A DNA stretch of 64,000 bases from Streptomyces sp. ISL-87 (GTDB lineage: Bacteria; Actinomycetota; Actinomycetes; Streptomycetales; Streptomycetaceae): the NCBI RefSeq assembly GCF_018614095.1, contig NZ_JAGGOY010000001.1, forward strand, positions 38,477-102,476, given 5' to 3'. The position numbers and the translations under genes were made by a program. The notes beneath the pieces were generated by a model. It did no database searches. It worked only from the letters and a program-made list of their open reading frames with translations, and had not been told where the DNA came from. Below, piece after piece: positions 57,583 to 64,000 of the stretch (position 1 is the stretch's first letter; each line of letters begins with the position of its first letter).

Positions 57583-58947
57583 ATGAAGAAGCAGCTCGGC
57601 ATCGCAGGGATCGCGGCGGTAGTCGTCGCCGGCGTGAGCATGCCCGCGCAGGCGGTCACGTACGGGACGCCGACCATCACGCTGTCGGCCTCGTACCTGA
57701 CCGGGGCCGTGGGCGCGGTCGGGGACCCGGTGGTGAACGTGACCGTGGGTCAGAGCGGGGCGGACGTCTCGGCGCTGACCGTCAGCGCCTCGGCGTCCAG
57801 CAAGGCCTCGGTCGCCGGTACCGGGGACGTGAGCGTCACCGGCGCCGCTGCGGTACGCCAGCTGGCCGTCACCGCGCGGGGCCGCGGCTACACCGACCTC
57901 ACCGTCAAGGTGACCGGACTGGGCGGCAAGACCGCCAGCAAGACCCTGTACTACGCGGCTTCCGCCGCCGTGCAGAACCCCGCCGACGCGCGGTACTTCA
58001 CCGGAGCCTCCGACACCTCCGCCGCCGTGGACGTCGGCGGCGGCTACACCGTGGTCGCCGACGACGAGAACAACGTGCTGCGCCTGTACGACCGTTCCCG
58101 CGCGGCCGCGCCGGTGCGGACCTGGGACTTCAGCGCGCAGCTCGGGGTCACCAAGGAGGTGGACATCGAGGGGGCGACCCGGATCGGCGACACCATCTTC
58201 TGGACGGGCTCGCTCGGCAACAACAAGGACGGTGAGTACAAGGTGCCGCGGAACACGGTGTTCACGACCACGGTGAGCGGTTCCGGCTCGGGTACGCAGC
58301 TCGCGTACGGGCGCTCGTACAAGCAGCTCCGCGACGACCTGGTGGCCTGGGACACGGCGAACGGGAACCGCTACGGCTTCGCGGCCGGGACGGCGGCCGG
58401 CGAGGCGCCGAAGCAGATCGACGGGTTCAACGTGGAGGGGCTGGAGTTCGCGCCCGGCTCCACGACCACGGCCTACCTGGGCTTCCGGGCTCCGCTGGCG
58501 CCCGCAGTGCCGGGTGGCAAGGCGCTGATCGTGCCGGTGACGAACTTCGACAAGGTGCTGTCCACCGGTGCGAAGGCGACCTTCGGGGCGGGCATCGAGC
58601 TCGACCTCGGCGGGCTGTCGATCCGGGACATCCGCAAGAACGCGGCCGACCAGTACCTGATCCTGGCCGGCTCCTGGGCCGCCGACGACAACTCCGACCC
58701 GTACGCGCTCTACCAGTGGGACGGGTTCGCCGGGCACGCCCCCGTGAAGCGGGCCGACCTGCCGACCGCCGACCCCGGCGGCTGGGAGGCCATCGTGGAC
58801 GTGCCGGACCTGACGGAGGCGGGAGCGCGGGTGCAGGTGGTCACCGACAGCGGTTCCGCCGACCTGTACGGGGACGGGATCGCGGCCAAGGACCTGACGC
58901 ACCCGGAGTGGAAGAAGGCCCGGGCGGCCTGGTTCACGCTGAACTGA
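57583..58947 (+). CDS. Secreted DUF3616-like protein
   Basis: A 454-residue exported protein. Residues 1-25 are a Sec signal (MKKQLGIAGIAAVVVAGVSM...AQA). About 25-125 resembles an Ig-like surface module. The rest resembles DUF3616/beta-propeller phytase-like proteins: DVGGGYTVVADDENNVLRLY, VDIEGATRIGDTIFWTGSLG, DGFNVEGLEFAPGSTTTAYL and DIRKNAADQYLILAGSWA. The function is unknown, with an extracellular phosphate or binding role possible. The ATG at 57583 is preceded by GGGGGA. Confidence 0.8.
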   Translation: MKKQLGIAGIAAVVVAGVSMPAQAVTYGTPTITLSASYLTGAVGAVGDPVVNVTVGQSGADVSALTVSASASSKASVAGTGDVSVTGAAAVRQLAVTARGRGYTDLTVKVTGLGGKTASKTLYYAASAAVQNPADARYFTGASDTSAAVDVGGGYTVVADDENNVLRLYDRSRAAAPVRTWDFSAQLGVTKEVDIEGATRIGDTIFWTGSLGNNKDGEYKVPRNTVFTTTVSGSGSGTQLAYGRSYKQLRDDLVAWDTANGNRYGFAAGTAAGEAPKQIDGFNVEGLEFAPGSTTTAYLGFRAPLAPAVPGGKALIVPVTNFDKVLSTGAKATFGAGIELDLGGLSIRDIRKNAADQYLILAGSWAADDNSDPYALYQWDGFAGHAPVKRADLPTADPGGWEAIVDVPDLTEAGARVQVVTDSGSADLYGDGIAAKDLTHPEWKKARAAWFTLN

Positions 58948-58972
58948 CCCCTGGGAGTCGCCGGGTGGGCAT

Positions 58973-59011
58973 GTGTACGGTCGTACGCAACGCTGTGTAC
59001 AGTTGTACGCA
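58973..59011. promoter_or_regulatory. Duplicated GTAC-N4-GTAC operator before the SMR gene
   Basis: GTGTACGGTCGTACGCA (58973-58989) and GTGTACAGTTGTACGCA (58995-59011) repeat with a 22-bp period, two helical turns. The second ends on the first base of the SMR start codon. The TetR regulator encoded next is the likely ligand. Confidence 0.68.
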
Positions 59012-59331
59012 TGCCCTACGTACTGCTTGCCGCGGCCATCGCCGCCGAGGTCGCCGGAACCACCGCGATGAAGTACAGCGAGGGCTTCACGAGGCTGTGG
59101 CCCTCGCTGATCACGCTGGTGGGATACGTCATCGCCTTCACGCTGCTCGCGCAGACCCTGAAGTCGATGTCCGTCGGCATGGCGTACGCGATATGGGCCG
59201 GGGTCGGCACCGCCGCCATCGCCGCCATCGGCATGGTGTTCATGGGGGAGGCGGCCACCGCCGCGAAGATCGCCGGGATCGCGCTGGTGATCGGCGGGGT
59301 GGTCCTGCTGAATCTGGGCGGGGCGCACTGA
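59011..59331 (+). CDS. SMR-family multidrug efflux protein (QacE/EmrE type)
   Basis: A 106-residue protein with four membrane helices. Glu13 in AAAIAAEVAGTTAMKYSEGF is the proton/drug-coupling residue of EmrE, and GMAYAIWAGVGTAAIA is the conserved YAIWxG helix. It works as an antiparallel dimer exporting lipophilic cations. Its stop overlaps the ATG of the TetR gene by 1 bp (TGATG). Confidence 0.93.
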   Translation: MPYVLLAAAIAAEVAGTTAMKYSEGFTRLWPSLITLVGYVIAFTLLAQTLKSMSVGMAYAIWAGVGTAAIAAIGMVFMGEAATAAKIAGIALVIGGVVLLNLGGAH

Positions 59332-59885
59332 TGCCGGCGGGTGTGCGCAGGTACGACCCCGAGCGGCGGCAGCGGATCATCGACGCGGCGATCCGGGTGG
59401 TGGGCGCCAAGGGGATCGCGGGGCTGAGCCATCGCAGTGTGGCGGCGGAGGCGGATGTCCCGCTGGGGTCGACCACTTACCACTTCAAGACGCTGGACGA
59501 CCTGCTGGTGGCGGCGCTGCGGCAGGCGAACGAGGCGTTCACCGTGCCGCCGCCCGCCCCGGGGGACGACCTCGCGCGGTCCCTCGCCCGCCTGCTGGGG
59601 GAGCTGCTGTCCGCGGACCGGGGGCGGGCGGAGCTGGAGTACGAGCTCTACCTGGAGGCCCTGCGCCGCCCGGCGCTGCGTCCTGTGGCGGCGCAGTGGT
59701 GCGAGTCGGTGACGGCGGCGCTGGCGCAGCGGGTGGACCCGGTGACGGCGCGGGCGCTGGTCGCCGTCATGGACGGCATCTGCCTGCAAGTCCTGCTGAC
59801 GGACACGGAGTACGACGAGCCGTACGCCCGCGACATCCTGGGCCGGGTGCTGCGACCCGGTGAACCTTTTCGGTCACGGCACTAG
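59331..59885 (+). CDS. TetR-family regulator of the SMR pump
   Basis: A 184-residue repressor. The HTH part is RRQRIIDAAIRVVGAKGIAG, SHRSVAAEADVPLGSTTYHF. The remaining ~120 residues are helical. It is coupled to the SMR gene and probably binds the 22-bp-spaced repeat in front of that gene, releasing it on binding a drug (inference from arrangement). The end overlaps the convergent HxlR-peroxiredoxin gene by 4 bp. Confidence 0.9.
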   Translation: MPAGVRRYDPERRQRIIDAAIRVVGAKGIAGLSHRSVAAEADVPLGSTTYHFKTLDDLLVAALRQANEAFTVPPPAPGDDLARSLARLLGELLSADRGRAELEYELYLEALRRPALRPVAAQWCESVTAALAQRVDPVTARALVAVMDGICLQVLLTDTEYDEPYARDILGRVLRPGEPFRSRH

Positions 59886-60757
59886 CCGGCGGAGCGCACC
59901 GCCGCCAGGGCCGTCGCCACGCCGGCCTCGATGTCCTGGATCGGGTAGATCACCTCGCGCACCGTGCGGTCCCGGTCCAGCACCAGGGTCAGCCGCTTGA
60001 TCCGGCTCACCCCCGCCGCACGGAACGTGGGCAGGCGCAGGGCGGCCGTCAGGGACAGGTCCGCGTCCGAGAGCAGGGGGAAGCGGAGACGTTCCTGCTC
60101 CGCGAACTCCCGCTGCTCGTCGGGCCGCTGCGTGGAGACCCCGTGCACCGTCGCCCCCGCCGCCGTGAACTCCGCCAGCTGGTCGCGGTACGTGCACGAC
60201 TCGAACGTACAGCCCTTGGCGCCGGGGATTCCGGCCCAGCCGGGCGGGTACGACTCGGCCCGTGCGTACGCGCCCGGGAAGCAGTACAGCACCGTGAACG
60301 CCGTGTCCGCGACCGGGTCGCGGAGTTCCCCGAAACGGTCCGGCAGCAGCAGCTCCGGCAGCCGGGTGCCCCGCAGCGCGTGCACGCGGGCCGCCTCCCG
60401 CGAGGCCTCGTCGGTCGTCGCCGTCATCTCTCCCTCTCCCAGGATCCAGGCGTCCCCCCAGTCCTGAAGGGCCACCAGGACCGGCAGCAGCGCCCGCCCG
60501 CGCGGGGTCAGCCGGTACTCGTGCCGCACAGGGCGTTCCTGGTACGGCTCGCGCGTCAGCACCCCGGCTTCGACCAGCAGCTTCAGCCGCTCGGCCAGCA
60601 CCTTCCGGGACATGCCCAGCTCGCGCTGGAGCTCGTCGAAGCGGTGCAGCCCACGCGCGCAGTCGCGCACGATCAGCAGCGTCCACCAGTCGCCCACCAC
60701 GTCGAGGGCCTGGGCGATGGCACAGTCCGCATCGCCGAGGTGTGTGCGCTGGGCCAT
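59882..60757 (-). CDS. HxlR-type regulator fused to a peroxiredoxin
   Basis: A 291-residue two-domain protein. Residues 1-110 are a HxlR winged helix: DCAIAQALDVVGDWWTLLIV with Cys12 at the usual redox position, RFDELQRELGMSRKVLAERL, and the wing RPVRHEYRLTPRGRALLPV. Residues 130-291 are a thioredoxin-fold peroxiredoxin: PGAKGCTFESCTYRDQLAEF holds Cys183 and Cys188, as the peroxidatic and resolving pair of PrxQ/Bcp, followed by VHGVSTQRPDEQREFAEQER and FPLLSDADLSLTAAL. It probably senses peroxide or electrophiles and regulates the divergent MFS gene (inference). AAAGGAG precedes the ATG. Confidence 0.88.
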   Translation of the reverse strand: MAQRTHLGDADCAIAQALDVVGDWWTLLIVRDCARGLHRFDELQRELGMSRKVLAERLKLLVEAGVLTREPYQERPVRHEYRLTPRGRALLPVLVALQDWGDAWILGEGEMTATTDEASREAARVHALRGTRLPELLLPDRFGELRDPVADTAFTVLYCFPGAYARAESYPPGWAGIPGAKGCTFESCTYRDQLAEFTAAGATVHGVSTQRPDEQREFAEQERLRFPLLSDADLSLTAALRLPTFRAAGVSRIKRLTLVLDRDRTVREVIYPIQDIEAGVATALAAVRSAG

Positions 60758-60774
60758 GGGAGCTCCTTTGTCCG

Positions 60775-60825
60775 TTGACCCAAGGCTGTCATGCTGACAT
60801 AGTCCGTTCCCAAAAGGAACTGACT
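60775..60825. promoter_or_regulatory. HxlR operator and MFS promoter
   Basis: AGTCCGTTCC (60801-60810), 5 nt, GGAACTGACT (60816-60825) is an inverted repeat matching at 9 of 10 positions. A possible promoter TTGACC (60775-60780), 17 nt, CATAGT runs towards the MFS gene, with the operator over the transcription start. Confidence 0.68.
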
Positions 60826-60835
60826 TGGGGGCGGC

Positions 60836-62254
60836 GTGCTGCAAGGGTTCAAGGACGTACCGCGAGTGGTGTGGCTGCTGGCGGCGGGCGTGTTCGTCAA
60901 CGCCGTCGTCAGCTTCACCTTCGTCTTCACCTTCCTGTACCTGACCGGCCCGCGCGGCCTCGACGCCGCCCAGGCGGGCCTGGTCACCGGCATCGGCGGC
61001 ATCGGCCTGGTCGCCGGGAACTTCACCGGCGGCTGGTACGGCGACCGATTCGGCCACCGCCGCGTGCTGCTCGCCGCCTCGACCCTCGGCGGCCTCGTCC
61101 TGATGACCTTCCCGCTCCTGCCCACCCCGCTGCTGTACGCAGGCCTGCCGCTGGCTCAGTACGCCTCCGGCGTGGTCCGCGCCGCCAACTCCGCGCTGGT
61201 CGCCGTCACCGTCCCCGAAGGGGCCCGCCGCCAGGCCTTCGCCGTCGTGCGCTGCGTCTCCAACGGGGGCTTCACCCTCGGCCCGCCGATCGGGGCCCTG
61301 GTCGCGACCGGGCTCTCGTACGACTGGCTCTTCCTCGCCGACGGCTTCGGCACCCTCTTCTTCGCCCTCTGGACCGCCCGGGTCGTCCCGGCCCGCGGCG
61401 CCTCCCGCAAGCCCGCCGCGGCCCTGCACGGGGGTCGGGGCCGCGGCGTATGGGGCGAACTGCGCGCGCGTCCCGCCGTACTCGTCCTGCTCGGCGCGAT
61501 CCTGGTGACCGACGTCGTCTACCGCCAGCAGTACTCCGCCTTCCCGGTGTTCCTCGCCGACCACTGGCTCGACACCCGGATCTTCGGTTTCGTGATCGCC
61601 CTCAACGGGGCCGTCATCCTGCTGCTGGAGCTCCCGGCGGCCGTCGCCCTGCGCGCCCGGCCGCCGCTGCCGGTGATCGGGACCGGGCTGGTGCTGGTCG
61701 GCGCCGGGTACGCGGCCCTGCTGCTCGGGGTCGGGGTGGTGAGCGCCGTGCTGATGATGGTGCTGCTGAGCCTCGGGGAGATCCTCTACAAGACCACCGC
61801 CACCGCATACGTCGCCGACCAGGCGCCCGAGCACGCGATCGGGCGGTTCCAGAGCCTGTACGCGGGGATCTCGGTCAGCGGGGTCGTGCTCGGCCCGCCG
61901 CTGGGCGGAGCGCTGTACTCGGCCGCCCCCGGGCTGCTGTGGCCGCTGTGCGCGGTGCTCGCGGCGGGCGCGGGCGGGGCGGTGCTCTACGTATCCGCAG
62001 GCGGGCGGCGACACGCGGCGGGACATGCGCCGGGGGCCGAGCCGGCGCCGCGGCCGGGGCCGGGAGCCGAGCTGGGGCCGGGGTCGCGGCAGGGGCCGGG
62101 AGCCGAGCTGGGGCCGGGGTCGCGGCAGGGGCCGGGAGCCGAGCTGGGGCCGGGGTCGCTGCAGGGGCCGGGAGCCGAGCTGGGGCCGGGGTCGCTGCAC
62201 GAGCCGCGCCCGGCACATGAGACCGGTTCGCAACCGCGGGTCGTCGCCGGTTAG
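60836..62254 (+). CDS. MFS transporter with repeat-bearing C-terminal tail
   Basis: A 472-residue protein. The first ~395 residues form about 12 membrane helices with the MFS loop NFTGGWYGDRFGHRRVLLAA, in the drug-exporter style. The last ~75 residues are hydrophilic and low-complexity: four tandem copies of a 12-residue unit GPGAELGPGSRQ, then a short end. GTG start. It is divergent from the HxlR-peroxiredoxin gene across a shared operator, so export of an oxidant- or electrophile-type compound is plausible. Confidence 0.87.
   Translation: MLQGFKDVPRVVWLLAAGVFVNAVVSFTFVFTFLYLTGPRGLDAAQAGLVTGIGGIGLVAGNFTGGWYGDRFGHRRVLLAASTLGGLVLMTFPLLPTPLLYAGLPLAQYASGVVRAANSALVAVTVPEGARRQAFAVVRCVSNGGFTLGPPIGALVATGLSYDWLFLADGFGTLFFALWTARVVPARGASRKPAAALHGGRGRGVWGELRARPAVLVLLGAILVTDVVYRQQYSAFPVFLADHWLDTRIFGFVIALNGAVILLLELPAAVALRARPPLPVIGTGLVLVGAGYAALLLGVGVVSAVLMMVLLSLGEILYKTTATAYVADQAPEHAIGRFQSLYAGISVSGVVLGPPLGGALYSAAPGLLWPLCAVLAAGAGGAVLYVSAGGRRHAAGHAPGAEPAPRPGPGAELGPGSRQGPGAELGPGSRQGPGAELGPGSLQGPGAELGPGSLHEPRPAHETGSQPRVVAG
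62057..62200. repeat. 36-bp tandem repeat in the MFS C-terminus
   Basis: Four near-identical in-frame 36-bp units encode GPGAELGPGSRQ, GPGAELGPGSRQ, GPGAELGPGSLQ and GPGAELGPGSLH. Confidence 0.92.
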
Positions 62255-62263
62255 GTTTCAGAC

Positions 62264-63244
62264 ATGACTGCTACGCGTACCACCGGCGCCGTCGCCGCCG
62301 GACTTGCCACCATCGCCGCCGACGGCACCGTCCTCGACACCTGGTTCCCCGCCCCCGAGCTGGTCGCCGAGCCCGGCCCGGCCGGCTCCGAGCGCCTCAG
62401 CGCCGAACAGGCCGTGGAGCTGCTGGGCGCCGCCGCGGCGAAGGCGATCCGCCAGGACGCGGTCCGCGGCGTCGAGGTCGTGGCCGTCCGTACGGTGATC
62501 TCCTCCCTGGAGGACAAGCCGCTGGACGCGCACGACGCGTACCTGCGCCTGCACCTGCTCAGCCACCGCCTGGTCAAGCCGCACGGCCAGAGCCTTGACG
62601 GCCTCTTCGGCCTGCTGGCCAACGTCGCCTGGACCTCCCTGGGCCCGGTCGCCGTCGACCAGGTCGAGACCGTCCGCCTGAACGCCCGCGCCGAGGGCCT
62701 GTACCTCCAGGTGACCTCGATCGACAAGTTCCCCCGGATGACGGACTACGTCGCCCCCAAGGGCGTCCGCGTGGCCGACGCGGACCGCGTACGCCTCGGC
62801 GCGCACCTCGCCGAGGGCACCACCGTCATGCACGAGGGCTTCGTCAACTTCAATGCCGGCACCCTCGGCACCTCGATGATCGAGGGCCGCATCTCCGCGG
62901 GTGTCGTGATCGGCGACGGCTCCGACATCGGCGGCGGCGCGTCCACCATGGGCACCCTGTCGGGCGGCGGCAAGCAGATCATCTCGATCGGCGAGCGCAC
63001 CCTGATCGGCGCCGAGGCGGGCGTCGGCATCGCGCTCGGCGACGAGTGCATCGTCGAGGCCGGCCTCTACGTGACCGCGGGCACCCGCGTCACCCTGCCG
63101 GACGGCGAGATCGTCAAGGCCCTGGAGCTCTCGGGCGCCGACAACATCCTCTTCCGCCGTAACTCGGTCACCGGCGCCGTCGAGGCCCGCCCGAACAACG
63201 CGGTCTGGGGCGGCCTGAACGAGATCCTGCACAGCCACAACTGA
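62264..63244 (+). CDS. dapD: 2,3,4,5-Tetrahydropyridine-2,6-dicarboxylate N-succinyltransferase
   Basis: A 326-residue actinobacterial-type DapD of the lysine/diaminopimelate pathway; it succinylates tetrahydrodipicolinate. The C-terminal half is a left-handed beta-helix (hexapeptide repeats in [40 protein letters not shown]). [20 protein letters not shown] is the conserved loop of the group. TAGGTT lies 6 nt before the ATG and no ribosome-binding site is seen, so a leaderless transcript is possible. Confidence 0.97.
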   Translation: MTATRTTGAVAAGLATIAADGTVLDTWFPAPELVAEPGPAGSERLSAEQAVELLGAAAAKAIRQDAVRGVEVVAVRTVISSLEDKPLDAHDAYLRLHLLSHRLVKPHGQSLDGLFGLLANVAWTSLGPVAVDQVETVRLNARAEGLYLQVTSIDKFPRMTDYVAPKGVRVADADRVRLGAHLAEGTTVMHEGFVNFNAGTLGTSMIEGRISAGVVIGDGSDIGGGASTMGTLSGGGKQIISIGERTLIGAEAGVGIALGDECIVEAGLYVTAGTRVTLPDGEIVKALELSGADNILFRRNSVTGAVEARPNNAVWGGLNEILHSHN

Positions 63245-63268
63245 GCCCTCGCGGGCGCCGGCAGCCGA

Positions 63269-63307
63269 AACGCCCTCCCACCCCGGGTCTCGGGGCGGGA
63301 GGGCGTT
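63269..63307 (+). terminator. Terminator after dapD
   Basis: AACGCCCTCCCACCCCG against CGGGGCGGGAGGGCGTT, a 17-bp stem with one mismatch and a 5-nt loop. Confidence 0.85.
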
Positions 63308-63381
63308 CTGCGTTCTGTGCCTGCGTTCTGTGCCCTTGTTCAGCGGCGGCGGGCCCGGGAGCGGTGGGCCCGGCCGGCGGG

Positions 63382-63636
63382 TCAGTGCAGGGCGATCGTG
63401 CGGATCAGGCCGGCGAAGGCCTGCTGTTCCGCCTCGGTCAGCTCCACCGACTCCATCGGGTGCGAGGCCACGCCACGCTGGGCCGGGATGGCCGGGAGGC
63501 CCTCGAACGCGCCGGGCTCCGGCTGGTGGAAGCGGCTGTCCCACAGCATGTGGCCGAGGCCGATCACCCAGACGAGAGCCGCCACGAGCAGGACGGCGAG
63601 GCCGATTTCCTGGGCCAGGGAGACGGAGGGGAACAC
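63382..63636 (-). CDS. Small single-span membrane protein of unknown function
   Basis: An 84-residue protein. One hydrophobic helix (about 10-30, IGLAVLLVAALVWVIGLGHM) is followed by a hydrophilic C-terminus with LTEAEQQAFAGLIRTIAL. The GTG at 63636 has GGAGG 5 nt before it, which is better than a TTG ten codons upstream. No family is recognised. Convergent with dapD. Confidence 0.68.
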   Translation of the reverse strand: MFPSVSLAQEIGLAVLLVAALVWVIGLGHMLWDSRFHQPEPGAFEGLPAIPAQRGVASHPMESVELTEAEQQAFAGLIRTIALH

Positions 63637-63774
63637 GCGGTCCTCCAGGGGACGCGGGCGGTACAAGATCGGGCGTGGCAGATACTCAACACCACAAACG
63701 CCCGATTTGGCGGTGATGTGTCCAGCATCACGCCAGGGCCGAAAGTCCCCAAGTCGCCGAGACGGCGCTCCGAG

Positions 63775-63871
63775 TCAGTCCCGCAGCGCCAGCTTGAAGC
63801 CCTGGTGGCTGCGGGCGAAGCCCAGCCGCTCGTAGAAGCGGTGCGCGTCCGTCCGCCGCTTGTTGCTGGTC
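63775..63871 (-). pseudogene. GNAT acetyltransferase 3' fragment, interrupted
   Basis: The minus-strand frame ending at 63775 encodes TSNKRRTDAHRFYERLGF and then ARSHQGFKLALRD, the last part of a GNAT N-acetyltransferase (acetyl-CoA site and C-terminal strand). Homology stops near 63,871, where the family has Leu-Gln-Leu before Thr-Ser-Asn-Lys; the sequence beyond has a different character. The gene therefore seems broken by an insertion, with the rest outside the window. Confidence 0.65.
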
Positions 63872-64000
63872 TTGTGTCCTGAACATGAAAGGGAGTTGGT
63901 TGTAGGCAACTTCTGGAAGTGATGCTGTGTGGGAGATGAAGGTTTTGTGGCCCTTCAGAGCCGCCCTGTGGGGGGAGGCTCTAATACTCCAGCTGTAGAT
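63872..64000. mobile_element. Start of an inserted element (candidate group II intron or IS)
   Basis: The sequence from about 63,872 is visibly less GC-rich than the chromosome, starts GTGTCCTG on the plus strand (group II introns begin GUGYG-like), and contains small stem-loops (AGTTG...CAACT, AGAGCC...GGCTCT). It interrupts a GNAT gene. Only ~130 bp are in the window, so neither a coding region nor an inverted terminal repeat can be checked. Confidence 0.45.

Overview
The window is a high-GC actinobacterial chromosome segment, almost certainly Streptomyces. The pointers are GTG/TTG starts, mycothiol-type enzymes, WhiA, OpcA, an RbpA-family protein, and the order uvrB...uvrA...uvrC-rapZ-yvcK-whiA...gap-pgk-tpiA-secG...pgi-pgl-opcA-zwf-tal-tkt-ctaB...ctaA...suf...dapD, which I recall as the layout around SCO1916-SCO1968 of S. 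coelicolor. It is mostly core chromosome with small accessory cassettes between core blocks. No rRNA, tRNA, CRISPR array or complete mobile element was seen.

Region 1 (1-13.7 kb): a partial psuG, a cupin, an MFS exporter, the DNA-repair methyltransferase ogt, a secreted glycerophosphodiesterase, uvrB, a tellurite-type cluster (terD, a TerD-domain protein with an FtsK-like C-terminus, and terC behind a probable Mn2+ riboswitch), an MHS-family transporter, a metallo-beta-lactamase-fold hydrolase and a mycothiol-dependent isomerase-like gene. Region 2 (13.7-27.7 kb): uvrA, a TetR/oxidoreductase divergon, a PfkB sugar kinase, a Tat-exported Rieske lipoprotein, an HTH regulator beside a secreted papain-like protease with a coupled membrane partner, then the overlapping run uvrC-rapZ-yvcK-whiA. 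ogt, uvrB and uvrC each carry a RecA-independent damage (PafBC-type) promoter placed so that the mRNA would be leaderless.

Region 3 (27.7-46.5 kb): a large secreted zinc carboxypeptidase, the lower-glycolysis run gap-pgk-tpiA with secG, an RbpA-family RNA polymerase-binding protein, pgi, and the opposite-strand pentose phosphate block tkt-tal-zwf-opcA-pgl. ctaB starts divergently from tkt, and a small conserved protein and an amidohydrolase follow it. Region 4 (46.5-57.4 kb): ctaA, a TPR-like protein and an ABC-2 exporter on the minus strand, then the suf Fe-S assembly operon sufR-B-D-Rieske-C-S-U-T on the plus strand, with a SufR operator over the sufR start codon.

Region 5 (57.4-64 kb): a secreted DUF3616-like protein, an SMR efflux pump with its TetR regulator, a HxlR-peroxiredoxin fusion divergent from an MFS transporter, dapD, a small membrane protein, and the 3' end of a GNAT acetyltransferase gene. 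That last gene is interrupted near 63,871 by compositionally different, RNA-like sequence running off the window end (candidate mobile element or group II intron).
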